From Halomonas sp. H10-9-1 (GTDB taxonomy: Bacteria; Pseudomonadota; Gammaproteobacteria; Pseudomonadales; Halomonadaceae), in NCBI RefSeq assembly GCF_040147005.1, contig NZ_JAMSHO010000001.1, forward strand, positions 2,232,001 to 2,296,000: a stretch of 64,000 nt of DNA. The letters run 5' to 3'. This document shows positions 30,413 through 39,043 of the stretch, in pieces. A program made the position numbers and the translations under genes. Positions within the stretch are counted from its first letter, which is position 1. Every line of letters begins with the position of its first letter. The notes under the pieces were generated by a model. That model was not told the DNA's origin. It saw only the letters and a list, made by a program, of their open reading frames with translations, and did not search any database.

Positions 30413-33097
30413 TCAGCGCGAGTTATTACCCCCCTGCGGCTTGCGGCGCGTCGTGGTACCGCGGCGCCTTGCGGCCGTGGGCTTGGTCGCCGGAGTGGCC
30501 TTGGGCCCGGTCTTGGCGGGTTCGGCCTTGGCGAGTTCAGCCTTGGCAGGCTCGGCCTTGGCGGGTTCGGCCTTGGCGGGCTCGGCCTTGGCGGCTTCAG
30601 CCTTAGCGGGCTCGGCCTTGGCGGGCTCGGCCTCGGCGGGCCCAGCCTTGGCGGGCTCGGCCTTGGCGGGCTCGGCCTCGGCGGGCTCGGCCTTGGCGGG
30701 TTCGGCCTTGGCGGGTTCGGCCTTGGCGGGCTCGGCTTTGGCGGGCTCGGCCTTGGCGGGCTCGAGCGCCGCCTGCACATCGCCGTCGGACGTCGCACGG
30801 GCCTCCATCAGCCCCTCCAACTCACTGTAGGCCTGGTGCTGCGCCTGGGCCTGGCTGTCGAGCCATGCCTCGGCCTCGGCGCGGGACTCCGCCTCGATTT
30901 GCGGCGCACGGTCGATGGCGCGCTCGAAGAGGCCACGCACCCGCGTCAGGCGCTCGGCGGAGTTCTCGGAGAGCTCGCCGCTCGCCGCCAGCACATGCTC
31001 GATATGCTCGAGGTGTGCCGCAATCTGCTCGGCGCTCTGCCCCTTGAGCAGCGCCGGCAGCGCCTCGACGGCCGCCTCGCGATCCAGCTTGAGGATAAAG
31101 AACTGCTCGCGCATCAAGCATTTGAAGTCGCCCAACGAGAGCTGCGGCTCGAGCTCCGCATGCGAGGCGCGCAGGCGCTTGAAGTTGCGCTCGTCGGTGG
31201 AATGCGCACCGCCCAGCACGAAGATCAGCGCCCGGACGATCGCCTCGTGGCTGCCGCCCTCGGCGATCCGCTCGCCAAGTTCGGCCCGACGCCGCGCGAT
31301 GAAGCGGCGATGCTCGGGTTCGGCACCGGGGCGGCGACGATGCACGTGAGCGTCACCGCCCAGGCCCACCAGGGACTGTAGTAACGGCTGGCCGTAGACG
31401 TCCATGAACAGGCGCTCGGTGGCGCCGTCACGCAGGTCGCGCCAGGCGTTGAAGCTGCGGGCGATCTGGTCCGAGGCGATCGACTCCAGCACGCGGAAGA
31501 GGTTGTCCTCATCCAAGGGGTGGCGATCGGCGCGAATGCGCTCGGCCAGCACCGGGATCGATGCCATCAGCGGGTTACGGTCCGAGAGCAAGCGGTAGCC
31601 CAGGCGATTGGGGTGCATGCGCCGCATCCAGTGAGCCGACTCGGGGGTGGCCAGGGCGCGTACCCACGGCTGCACGAAGAGCCGATAGAGCCCCAGGTTG
31701 ATCTCGGAGAGTCGTGCCACGGTGGCGAAGCGGGTATCGTCCTCGACGCGGTGCTGGACCACCTCATCGAGTTCGTCGACGCTGCGCGGCGTGAACTCCA
31801 GCAGATAGTCGCGCTCGATCAGTTCGCTGTCGTCGCGCGCGTCTGCCTCCGAGACCGTGGTCTCGTAGAGGCCGGGCGGCAGGACGTCGATGTAGTCCAT
31901 GTTGGCGGTGAACTCGGTGTGCTCCTTGCGCGACACGCTGCCCGAGACGAAGATGCCGAGGTGGCCCGTGCTGTCATGGACGCAATAAACGATGGTCTGT
32001 TCGTTGGCGACGATGTCGTCACTGCCTTCGTAGAGGTCGCGCACCCAGCCCAGCGCCTGGGGGGGCGGGGTGATATCGTCGCCCCGGGAGCAGAACACCA
32101 CCACCGGCGAGCGCACGTTGCGCAGATCGATGCGCCGCCCGTCGGAGGTCACCAACTGGGCGGTGGAGAGGCGATTGCCGACGAACAGATTGTCGACGAT
32201 ATACTGGATCTCGTCGCCGGCCAGCACCACATGCCCGCCCCACCAGCGCTCGAAGTCGAGGTAGCGCTCCGCCTCGGTATCCACCCGCGAGTAGAGGCGA
32301 TACTGCTTGCTCCAGTAGGTGTTGGCCGGGTTGAGGTTCTCGAAGTTCTGCACCAGCCAGGCACCATCGAACTGGCCGTTACCCAGGTCGCTGAACAGCG
32401 AGGTCATCCAACTGCCGCCGGTCATCCCCCCGGTGTAGCGCATGGGCGCGTTGCCGTGCTCGCCCGCCCAGTAGGAGAGCGGCGCCCCGGCGATCAGGAT
32501 CGGCCCGAACAGGTCAGGCTCCAGGGAGGCGGCCATCATCACCTGCCAGCCCGCCTGGCAGTTGCCCACCACGATGGGCTTCTCGGAAAGCTCGGCGTGG
32601 CGCTCGTTGACATGGCGCAGGAAGGCCACCTCGGCCTCCACCACGTCCTCGACCTGCTGGCCGGGCACCGGATAGGGCAAGAAACCGATGAAATAGCAGG
32701 GGTGTCCGGCACGCAGCGCCACCCCGATCTCGCTGTCGGGCTTGAACCCGCCGATACCCGGGCCATGGCCGGCCCGCGGGTCGACCACCACGAAGGGGCG
32801 CATCTGCAGGTCGGTAGGCTGGCCGGCCGGCGGCACGATGCGCAGCAGTTCGTAGTTGACCGGGCGCGGCAGGCTGCGACCGTCCATCAGCACCTCGGCG
32901 TCGAATCCCAGCACGCTGGGCTTGGTCTGCTCGATATGCTCAAGGTACTGGTTACCACGCAGCCGCATCACGTCCAGATAGAGCACACTGCGCTCTACGG
33001 CGTCGAGCCAATAGCGGCCCGCGGCACGCCCGAAGCCAAAGGGATCGACAAGGGAAAGCGCGTCGGCCGAGGGTATCGGCATCGGAAGGGTCATCAT
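30413..33097 (-). CDS. DUF3141 protein, PHA-synthase-like alpha/beta hydrolase with repetitive C-terminal tail
   Basis: An 894-residue protein. Residues about 60-420 resemble the alpha/beta-hydrolase core of polyhydroxyalkanoate synthases, with a lipase-like box GNCQAGW (Cys at the nucleophile position) and a later GHLGIFVSG segment. A helical middle region follows. The last ~120 residues are low complexity: 17 five-residue repeats of the form EPAKA, then a basic end (ARRRGTTTRRKPQG). The ATG at 33097 follows AGGAGG; the open frame runs upstream to 33406 without similarity. DUF3141 proteins are often labelled hydroxyalkanoate synthetase, but catalysis is unproven. It is divergent from lipA. 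Confidence 0.85.
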   Translation of the reverse strand: MMTLPMPIPSADALSLVDPFGFGRAAGRYWLDAVERSVLYLDVMRLRGNQYLEHIEQTKPSVLGFDAEVLMDGRSLPRPVNYELLRIVPPAGQPTDLQMRPFVVVDPRAGHGPGIGGFKPDSEIGVALRAGHPCYFIGFLPYPVPGQQVEDVVEAEVAFLRHVNERHAELSEKPIVVGNCQAGWQVMMAASLEPDLFGPILIAGAPLSYWAGEHGNAPMRYTGGMTGGSWMTSLFSDLGNGQFDGAWLVQNFENLNPANTYWSKQYRLYSRVDTEAERYLDFERWWGGHVVLAGDEIQYIVDNLFVGNRLSTAQLVTSDGRRIDLRNVRSPVVVFCSRGDDITPPPQALGWVRDLYEGSDDIVANEQTIVYCVHDSTGHLGIFVSGSVSRKEHTEFTANMDYIDVLPPGLYETTVSEADARDDSELIERDYLLEFTPRSVDELDEVVQHRVEDDTRFATVARLSEINLGLYRLFVQPWVRALATPESAHWMRRMHPNRLGYRLLSDRNPLMASIPVLAERIRADRHPLDEDNLFRVLESIASDQIARSFNAWRDLRDGATERLFMDVYGQPLLQSLVGLGGDAHVHRRRPGAEPEHRRFIARRRAELGERIAEGGSHEAIVRALIFVLGGAHSTDERNFKRLRASHAELEPQLSLGDFKCLMREQFFILKLDREAAVEALPALLKGQSAEQIAAHLEHIEHVLAASGELSENSAERLTRVRGLFERAIDRAPQIEAESRAEAEAWLDSQAQAQHQAYSELEGLMEARATSDGDVQAALEPAKAEPAKAEPAKAEPAKAEPAKAEPAEAEPAKAEPAKAGPAEAEPAKAEPAKAEAAKAEPAKAEPAKAEPAKAELAKAEPAKTGPKATPATKPTAARRRGTTTRRKPQGGNNSR
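30509..30763 (-). repeat. 15-bp coding repeat, 17 units, in the DUF3141 gene
   Basis: Seventeen 15-bp units encode EPAKA with a few substitutions (EPAEA twice as EPAEA/GPAEA, EAAKA, ELAKA, final EPAKT). The reading frame is maintained throughout. The antisense open frame here is an artefact of the repeat and GC content. Unit number probably varies by recombination. Confidence 0.9.
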
Positions 33098-33405
33098 GGT
33101 GACCTCCTGGCGTTGGCGATCAGGGGGAAAGGAAACTCGAATCGTCAGTCCGGCTTTTGCTGCATTGCAATATAGCGCATCTTGTCGGCCACGACGAGCC
33201 CAATCTCGCTTGCCGGGCTCCCCAGGACGGCTCCGGCACACAGCCAGGCGCCCTCCCTTTCCATGCCGAACACGCACAGCTATGGTAAATTGGCGCCTGT
33301 TACCAGCAACCCAACAGCGCCAAGGCGGGCCAGGCCAATACCCCACACACCGGGCAGCATGGCCGCGCCGGCCCGCACGACGTCGAGCGGAGGGGCTCAC
33401 ATTCA
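33098..33405. other. 308-bp divergent promoter region between the DUF3141 gene and lipA
   Basis: No gene. It holds the ribosome site of the DUF3141 gene, a CTGC-ATT-GCAA dyad at 33160-33170 overlapping a possible minus-strand -10 (TATATT, 33169-33174), and the lipA leader, where GGAGGGGC precedes the lipA ATG. I see no strong lipA promoter. Confidence 0.6.
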
Positions 33406-34464
33406 ATGAGCGACAGCACCCCGAAAACCACCATCGCCAGCGGCAAGAAGTTTCGCACGGAGCACGGCTTCGCCGCCATCAAGGACGGCATCAAGCAGCG
33501 CTCACAGCAGGATGAAGGCGCCGGCGTCTCAGGCCGCAAGCCCAAGTGGCTGCGCGCCCAGATCCCCGGCGGCGAGCGCTTCGAGGCGGTCAAGCGCAAC
33601 GTCAACGAGAACCGCCTGAGCACGGTGTGCGCCGAATCACACTGCCCCAACATGGGCGAGTGCTGGAGCAATGGTACCGCCACCATCATGCTGATGGGTT
33701 CGGTATGCACCCGCGCCTGCCGCTTCTGCGCCGTGGACACCGGCAATCCCGGCGGCTGGCTGGATGCCGAAGAGCCCGCCAACACCGCCAGGTCGGTGGA
33801 GCTGATGGGCCTGCGCTACGTGGTGCTGACCTCGGTGGACCGTGACGACCTGGACGACGGCGGTGCCGCCCACTATGCCGACTGCATTCGCGCCATCAAG
33901 ACCAACACCCCCGAGGTGGTGGTCGAGGCCCTGACCCCGGATTTCGACGGCGTCCATTCCGCCATCGAGCGAGTCGTCGACTCGGGCCTCGAGGTGTTCG
34001 CCCAGAACGTCGAGACCGTCGAGCGCCTGACCGAACGGGTCCGCGACCCCCGCGCCGGATACCGCAAGACCCTGGATGTGCTGGCCCACGCCAAGGCCTA
34101 CAAGCCCGAGGTGCTGACCAAGACCAGCCTGATGCTCGGCCTCGGCGAGAGCGACGAGGAGATCCTCGCGACCTTCGACGACCTGCACGCCATCGGCGTG
34201 GACATCGTCACCCTGGGCCAGTACCTGCGCCCCACCCGCAACCACCTGCCGGTGGAGCGCTGGGTCAGCCCCGAGGAGTTCGAGCGCTACCGTCGCCTGG
34301 GGCTCGAGAAGGGCTTCATGGAGGTCGCGGCGGGCCCGCTGGTGCGTTCCAGCTATCGCGCCGACCGGGTGTTCGAGAAGAACAACCTGGGGTTGGCCGC
34401 CCCCGCCGACGTTCCCGGCCAGGCGCCCGACCCCAACCGCATCGACGCCATTAACGTGGGTTAA
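33406..34464 (+). CDS. lipA: Lipoyl synthase
   Basis: Radical-SAM enzyme that inserts two sulfurs into octanoyl groups to make lipoyl cofactors. 352 residues. Auxiliary-cluster cysteines are in [13 protein letters not shown] (about residues 75-87) and the radical-[11 protein letters not shown] follows (about 102-109); the C-terminal [10 protein letters not shown] supplies the closing serine. GGAGGGGCTCACATTCA precedes the ATG. It faces lipB tail to tail, whereas the two genes usually read the same way. Confidence 0.97.
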   Translation: MSDSTPKTTIASGKKFRTEHGFAAIKDGIKQRSQQDEGAGVSGRKPKWLRAQIPGGERFEAVKRNVNENRLSTVCAESHCPNMGECWSNGTATIMLMGSVCTRACRFCAVDTGNPGGWLDAEEPANTARSVELMGLRYVVLTSVDRDDLDDGGAAHYADCIRAIKTNTPEVVVEALTPDFDGVHSAIERVVDSGLEVFAQNVETVERLTERVRDPRAGYRKTLDVLAHAKAYKPEVLTKTSLMLGLGESDEEILATFDDLHAIGVDIVTLGQYLRPTRNHLPVERWVSPEEFERYRRLGLEKGFMEVAAGPLVRSSYRADRVFEKNNLGLAAPADVPGQAPDPNRIDAINVG

Positions 34465-34500
34465 AGCCAAGCTGCCGAATTCTCTGGCCGAGACACTGAG

Positions 34501-34535
34501 CTACAAGGGGTTTCCTTGTAGCTTGTGGCTTGAAG
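34501..34535. repeat. GCTRCAA heptamer element, copy C, between lipA and lipB
   Basis: CTACAAGG (34501-34508) and CCTTGTAG (34514-34521) form a perfect 8-bp stem with a 5-nt loop, followed by GCTTGTGGCTTGAAG. It serves as a stop hairpin between the two convergent genes. Its left arm contains the lipB stop codon, so the last ten or so codons of lipB (SHKLQGNPL) are element sequence. Confidence 0.75.
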
Positions 34536-35196
34536 TAAGGGTCCTGCCCAACTCCCGCGCCAGGCACTCGGCCAGGCGCTCTCCTGCCGCCTCCACGCCG
34601 GGGCAGTCATCGACCAGGTCGGCCAGGCGTGTCATCGCCATGCCCGCATAGCCGCAGGGGTTGATGCGCGCAAAGGGTGACAGGTCACCATCGATATTGA
34701 GCGCCACGCCGTGGAAACTGCCGCCGCGGCGGATACGCAACCCCAGCGAGGCGATCTTGGCTTCCCCGCCACCGACCTGCTCCACATAGACCCCCGGCGC
34801 GTCGGGGCGTGCCCGCGCCGCGACCCCATGCTCGGCGAGCATGGCGATCACCGCGTTCTCCAGGGCACTGACCAGTTCGCGCACGCCCAGCCCAGCGCGG
34901 CGCACATCGATCAGCGGGTAGAGCACCACCTGGCCTGGGCCGTGGTAGGTCACCTGCCCGCCGCGATCGGTCTGCACCACCGGAATATCGCCGGGCATCA
35001 GCAGGTGCTCGGGCTTGCCGGCCTGCCCCTGGGTAAAGACCGGATCATGCTCGACCAGCCAGAATTGGTCGGGGGTATCGGCATCACGCTCATCGGTAAG
35101 CTCGCGCATTGCCTGCCACACGGGCTCGTAGGCGCGGCGTCCCAGGCGATACAGCTCGATGGGTGCAAGAGGTGCAAGAGTGGGGCTGGCGGCCAT
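34501..35196 (-). CDS. lipB: Octanoyl-[ACP]:protein N-octanoyltransferase
   Basis: Transfers octanoyl from acyl carrier protein to lipoyl domains, the step before LipA. 231 residues. Signatures: [13 protein letters not shown] (about 53-65), [12 protein letters not shown] (about 78-89), the active-site lysine in KIASLGLRI and cysteine in INPCGYAGM. The ATG at 35196 overlaps the ybeD stop (TGATG). The C-terminal residues after TLTSS are encoded by the heptamer repeat element, which also supplies the stop codon. Confidence 0.96.
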   Translation of the reverse strand: MAASPTLAPLAPIELYRLGRRAYEPVWQAMRELTDERDADTPDQFWLVEHDPVFTQGQAGKPEHLLMPGDIPVVQTDRGGQVTYHGPGQVVLYPLIDVRRAGLGVRELVSALENAVIAMLAEHGVAARARPDAPGVYVEQVGGGEAKIASLGLRIRRGGSFHGVALNIDGDLSPFARINPCGYAGMAMTRLADLVDDCPGVEAAGERLAECLARELGRTLTSSHKLQGNPL

Positions 35197-35507
35197 CACA
35201 CCACCATGTGCACGCGGCCGGTGGCCTTGAGCTCGACGAACAGCGCCTGCAGCTGGGCCTCGCCGGTAGCGAGAATGGAGAGCCGGACAGACTGGAAGCG
35301 ACCATTGCGGCTGCCGACCACCTGCATGCTGGCGGCATCGAACTCGGGGTCATGGCGGCTGACGACCTGGCACACCTCCGCGGCGAAGTCGTCGGCGGCA
35401 TCCCCCACCACCTTGAGGGAGTAGCGACACGGAAAGGTGATCTTCGGCGGCTTGCCGGAGACCGGCTGACTGGGGCGACGCAGGTCACGCAGCGACTTGT
35501 CGTTCAT
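35196..35507 (-). CDS. ybeD: DUF493 / YbeD family protein
   Basis: A 103-residue ACT-like alpha/beta protein of unknown biochemical role. [19 protein letters not shown] (about 23-41) and VQ-type strands [20 protein letters not shown] are typical. The start at 35507 follows GGAG. It precedes lipB with a one-base overlap, the conserved order dacA-ybeD-lipB in gammaproteobacteria. Confidence 0.9.
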   Translation of the reverse strand: MNDKSLRDLRRPSQPVSGKPPKITFPCRYSLKVVGDAADDFAAEVCQVVSRHDPEFDAASMQVVGSRNGRFQSVRLSILATGEAQLQALFVELKATGRVHMVV

Positions 35508-35588
35508 GCTGACTCCAGAAAGTCGTGAATAGGCAACCATTTTACTCAAGCCCTGCGCGGGTGACCAATGCCGCGACCCGAACCTAAG

Positions 35589-35667
35589 GGGCTATCGCAA
35601 ATGGCAGCATCGCTCAAGGCTGACCCGGCGCCTTTCGCTATCAGCCTGTCGGTAACTGCGATAGCCC
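35589..35667. repeat. 79-nt nested inverted repeat between dacA and ybeD
   Basis: GGGCTATCGCA (35589-35599) and TGCGATAGCCC (35657-35667) are perfect 11-bp complements 57 nt apart; inside, GGCTGA (35618-35623) pairs with TCAGCC (35641-35646). It lies between the dacA terminator and the ybeD start, all on the minus strand, so it would be in neither coding sequence. It could be a structured RNA, a leader element or a small dispersed repeat. Confidence 0.55.
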
Positions 35668-35686
35668 TCGTCTTCCCCCTAACGAA

Positions 35687-35715
35687 GAGGAGCAAGCCTT
35701 AACGGCTTGCTCCTC
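35687..35715 (-). terminator. dacA: Terminator hairpin after dacA
   Basis: GAGGAGCAAGCC (35687-35698), TTAAC loop, GGCTTGCTCCTC (35704-35715): perfect 12-bp stem 24 bp beyond the dacA stop. On the minus strand TTCGTTAG follows, a weak T-tract. Confidence 0.7.
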
Positions 35716-35739
35716 GTGGTTACACCTGGCCGATGGCGA

Positions 35740-36951
35740 TCAGTCGAACCAGCCGCCGACCAGGTTGGAGAAGAAGCGCTGCACCTGGTCGATCAGCTTC
35801 TTGAGGAAGCCCCCCTCCTCGACCGTCTCCAGGGCCACCAGAGGCTGCTCGCCGACGAGCTTTTCGCCGAGGCTCACCTGCAGGGTTCCGACGCGCTCGC
35901 CCTGCTGGATCGGCGCCTCGAGATCGCCCTGGATATCCAGGTGCGCGGTGAGTTCCTCATTGCGCGCACGCGGCACGGTCATCACCACGTCGCCGTCGAC
36001 ACCGACGCGCAGCTCGTTGATCTCGCCGCCCCACACCCGGGAGGTATTGAGCACCGAGCCACGGTCGTAAAGCTTGAGGGTCTCGAAGTAGCGGAAACCG
36101 TAGCTGAGCAGCTTCTGGGTCTCCTGGGCACGCGCCTCCTCGGAGTTGGTGCCCATCACCACCGTGATCAGGCGCATGCCGTCACGCTTGGCCGAGGCCG
36201 CCAGGCAGTAGCCCGCCTCTTCGGTATGTCCTGTCTTGAGGCCGTCAACGCTGGGGTCACGCCACAGCAGGCGGTTACGGTTGGGCTGGCGGATGTCGCT
36301 GTAGGTGAAGTACTTCTCGGCGTAGATCTTATAGTGTTCCGGGTAGTCCTGGATGATATGGCGCGAGAGCTGGGCCATATCACGGGCCGTGGAGTAGTGG
36401 TTCTCCGCCGGCAGGCCGGTGGCATTGAGGAAGTTGGTATTGCTCAGCCCCATGCGGTCGGCGTGCTGGTTCATCAGGTCGGCGAAGGGCGCCTCGCCAC
36501 CGGCCAGGTGCTCGGCCACTGCCACGCTGGCATCGTTGCCAGACTGGATGATGATGCCGTAGAGCAGGTCACGGATGGAGACCTGGGCCCCCACCTCGAT
36601 GAACATCTTCGAGCCTCCGGTGCGCCAGGCATTCTCGCTCACCGGCACCATGTCATCCATGGCGATATTGCCGCGGTCGAGCTCACGCTCGACCAGGTAG
36701 GCGGTCATCAGCTTGGTGAGGCTGGCCGGCGGCAGGCGCTCGTCGGCGTTATGCTCGGCCAGTATGCGGCCGCTATCGGCATCCATCAGGATCCAGCCGC
36801 TCGCCGCCAGCTGAGGCGGCGAGGGAATCAGGGTCTGTGGCTGAGGAACCGGAACCTCCTGAGCCACGGCGGGTGCCGCGACGAACAGTGTCAGGCTGGC
36901 CAGCAGCACCGCCAGCAGACGGCCACAACGCAGGGAAAACAACTCTTTCAT
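35740..36951 (-). CDS. dacA: D-alanyl-D-alanine carboxypeptidase (PBP5/6 type)
   Basis: Periplasmic penicillin-binding protein that trims the terminal D-Ala of peptidoglycan stem peptides. 403 residues. Signal peptide ends at APAVAQ; SxxK is in PPASLTKLM, SxN in IIQSGNDASV and KTG in DGLKTGHTEEAG. The C-terminal domain ends with an amphipathic helix (FLKKLIDQVQRFFSNLVGGW) for membrane attachment. Start at 36951 (MKELFSLRCG) chosen because the signal peptide begins there. It follows rlpA by 46 bp. Confidence 0.96.
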   Translation of the reverse strand: MKELFSLRCGRLLAVLLASLTLFVAAPAVAQEVPVPQPQTLIPSPPQLAASGWILMDADSGRILAEHNADERLPPASLTKLMTAYLVERELDRGNIAMDDMVPVSENAWRTGGSKMFIEVGAQVSIRDLLYGIIIQSGNDASVAVAEHLAGGEAPFADLMNQHADRMGLSNTNFLNATGLPAENHYSTARDMAQLSRHIIQDYPEHYKIYAEKYFTYSDIRQPNRNRLLWRDPSVDGLKTGHTEEAGYCLAASAKRDGMRLITVVMGTNSEEARAQETQKLLSYGFRYFETLKLYDRGSVLNTSRVWGGEINELRVGVDGDVVMTVPRARNEELTAHLDIQGDLEAPIQQGERVGTLQVSLGEKLVGEQPLVALETVEEGGFLKKLIDQVQRFFSNLVGGWFD

Positions 36952-36997
36952 GGGGCGACTCTCGTCAGGTCTTTCTGGGAAGGGAAATCGAGGCCGG

Positions 36998-37936
36998 TCA
37001 CTCGGCCTCCTTGACGACAAAACTCTCGGCGAAGCCGGCACGCTGTAGCGCCTCGCGCAGGGGCTCGACCTGGTCGGCGCGGGAGATCGGGCCCACCTGC
37101 ACGCGATGTGCCCCCGAGGCCTCGGCCACCCGCACCGGCTGTGACAACTCGCTCTCCAGGCGAGCCCGCAGGGCTCGGGCGCTGTCGGCAGACCCCAGCG
37201 CCGCTACCTGCAGGTAGAGCGGGCGGTCCTGCGCGGCGCGGCCGGCAGCGGAAGAGGCCTCGCGGGTCACGGGCGCCGTGGTGGAGGCAGCCGGCTGAAC
37301 CGCGCCGCGACGCTCGGTGCCTGCAACCGGGTTCGCCCCGTTGTTCGCGGCGAGCCAGCGGTCGACATCGATGGCCTCGACTCGCACCCGCCCGGTGCCG
37401 TTGTCGAGGATATCCAGGCGCGCCGCGGCGGCGTAGGAGAGGTCGATCTCGCGGTCGCTATGGAAAGGGCCGCGATCGTTGACCCGCACGATCACCGAAC
37501 GACCGTTATCCAGGCTAGTGACCCGGGCAAAGGTCGGCAGTGGCAACGAACGGTGGGCCGCCGACATCTTGTACATGTCGTAGATCTCGCCGTTGGACGT
37601 GGCGTAGCCATGAAACTTCTCGCCGTACCAGGAGGCCGTGCCCTGCCTGGCGTAGCCGCTGGCATCCGGCAACACATGATAGGTCTTGCCCCACACCTCG
37701 TAGGTGGAGCGATTGCCGCCCCGGGAGCGCGGCTCATGCCGGGGAATAGCATCGGGCACCCGGCTGACATCCGGCGGCTCCTCGGGGTAGGCATCGCCGG
37801 ACATGGCGTAACGCTCCCCGCTCGCGGCAGTGGCCGTGGCGGCCTGGCCGGAATCGGAGGGTGCTACGGGGCCGCCGCCACCGGCACAGCCGGCCAAGGC
37901 GGCCACAAGGGCGATGGGCAACCAGCGCAGCATCAT
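36998..37936 (-). CDS. rlpA: RlpA septal-ring lytic transglycosylase lipoprotein
   Basis: Outer-membrane lipoprotein that by family cleaves peptidoglycan strands lacking stem peptides. 312 residues. Lipobox VAALAGC (Cys17), double-psi beta-barrel domain with GTASWYGEKFHGYATSNGE and VRVNDRGPFHSDREIDLS (about 98-168), and a C-terminal SPOR domain (LYLQVAALGSADSARALRAR onward) that binds denuded glycan at the septum. Start overlaps the mltB stop by ATGA. Confidence 0.95.
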   Translation of the reverse strand: MMLRWLPIALVAALAGCAGGGGPVAPSDSGQAATATAASGERYAMSGDAYPEEPPDVSRVPDAIPRHEPRSRGGNRSTYEVWGKTYHVLPDASGYARQGTASWYGEKFHGYATSNGEIYDMYKMSAAHRSLPLPTFARVTSLDNGRSVIVRVNDRGPFHSDREIDLSYAAAARLDILDNGTGRVRVEAIDVDRWLAANNGANPVAGTERRGAVQPAASTTAPVTREASSAAGRAAQDRPLYLQVAALGSADSARALRARLESELSQPVRVAEASGAHRVQVGPISRADQVEPLREALQRAGFAESFVVKEAE

Positions 37937-39003
37937 GGGCGTGCCTCCTCGTCATCGGCATCCACCGCCTGCAGCCAGTGAGCCTCGAGGCCACGCGCCC
38001 TGGCGATGGCCTCGGCCAGCTCGACCACCGCCAGGGCGTAGAGATGGCTATGGTTGTAGCGGGTGATCACGTAGAAGTTGTGCTCCCCCAGCCGGTAGCG
38101 CCAGTTGCCCTCGCCCTCCTCCACCGCCACCGGCAGCAGGCGGGCATCCGCATCGATGTCATCTGGCACCACGATCCCGGCATCACGCAACGCTCCGGCG
38201 CGAGCCGCTGGCGGGCGAGCCGCGCGGTTGAAGTCGATGCCCGCGGGCGGCCTGGCCGGCCCCGCGGCCGTATGCACGACAGGTTCGCCGGGGCGCCAGC
38301 CATGCTCGGCGAAGTAGTTGGCCACGCTGCCGATGGCATCCACCGGGTTGGTCCAGAGATCCCGGAGGCCGTCGGCGTCGAAGTCCACGGCGTAGGCGCG
38401 ATAGCTGGTGGGGATGAACTGCGGGTAGCCCATGGCGCCGGCATAGGAGCCCAGCGGCGCGTCAGCGGAGACCTCCTGTTCGTGGACGATCTCCAGAAAG
38501 GCACCCAGCTCGCGGCGGAAGAAGTCGCCGCGGGTCGGGTGGTGGAATGCCAGCGTGGCCAGGGAGTCGATCACCCGGTGGCGGCCTGTGATGCTACCGT
38601 AGCGAGTTTCCACCCCGAGGATGGCGGCGATGATCTCCTCTGGCACGCCGTACTCGGCCTCGGCGCGGGCGAAGGGGTCGGCCTGGGCCGCCAGGAAGGC
38701 CACCCCACCATCGATGCGCTCGGCGTCGAGGAAGATGGCACGATATTCGTCCCAGCGCAGGCGCCGCTCGGCGGCGCCGGACATGGCGTCGAGCACTTCT
38801 TGGCGATAGCGCGCCTGCCCCATGGCGCGCTCCAGCCAGGCGCGCTCGATTCCCTCATCGGCCAGTTCGTCGACCAGCATCCGCGCCCCGGCGTGGTGCT
38901 CGGGGGCAAACTCCTGTGCGGCCAGCGGCGAGCTGGCCAGCAGGGCGGCACAGGCCAGTGTGGCCAGGCGCCCCTTCCTTCCCTGAATGCGTACTGGCGT
39001 CAT
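37933..39003 (-). CDS. mltB: Membrane-bound lytic transglycosylase B
   Basis: Periplasmic lytic transglycosylase that cleaves the glycan backbone of peptidoglycan. 356 residues. Signal sequence up to about residue 29 (SSPLAAQ), the catalytic glutamate in ILGVETRYGS and the YPQFIPTSY segment of the GH103 family. I see no lipobox, so it may be soluble unlike E. coli MltB. Start at 39003 follows GGGAGG. Confidence 0.94.
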   Translation of the reverse strand: MTPVRIQGRKGRLATLACAALLASSPLAAQEFAPEHHAGARMLVDELADEGIERAWLERAMGQARYRQEVLDAMSGAAERRLRWDEYRAIFLDAERIDGGVAFLAAQADPFARAEAEYGVPEEIIAAILGVETRYGSITGRHRVIDSLATLAFHHPTRGDFFRRELGAFLEIVHEQEVSADAPLGSYAGAMGYPQFIPTSYRAYAVDFDADGLRDLWTNPVDAIGSVANYFAEHGWRPGEPVVHTAAGPARPPAGIDFNRAARPPAARAGALRDAGIVVPDDIDADARLLPVAVEEGEGNWRYRLGEHNFYVITRYNHSHLYALAVVELAEAIARARGLEAHWLQAVDADDEEARP

Positions 39004-39043
39004 GTACGGCCTCCCCTGTCGATGCCCGGCCCCTGCCGCTTGG

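Noticed and set aside
30353..31381. 342-codon plus-strand frame encoding a Gly/Leu-rich repeat protein
   Set aside because: It is the antisense of the EPAKA repeat in the DUF3141 gene and has no ribosome site or recognisable domain.
33098..33406. N-terminal extension of the DUF3141 protein to 33406
   Set aside because: The added 103 residues are Arg/Gly-rich, lack similarity and cross the lipA leader; the ATG at 33097 has an AGGAGG.
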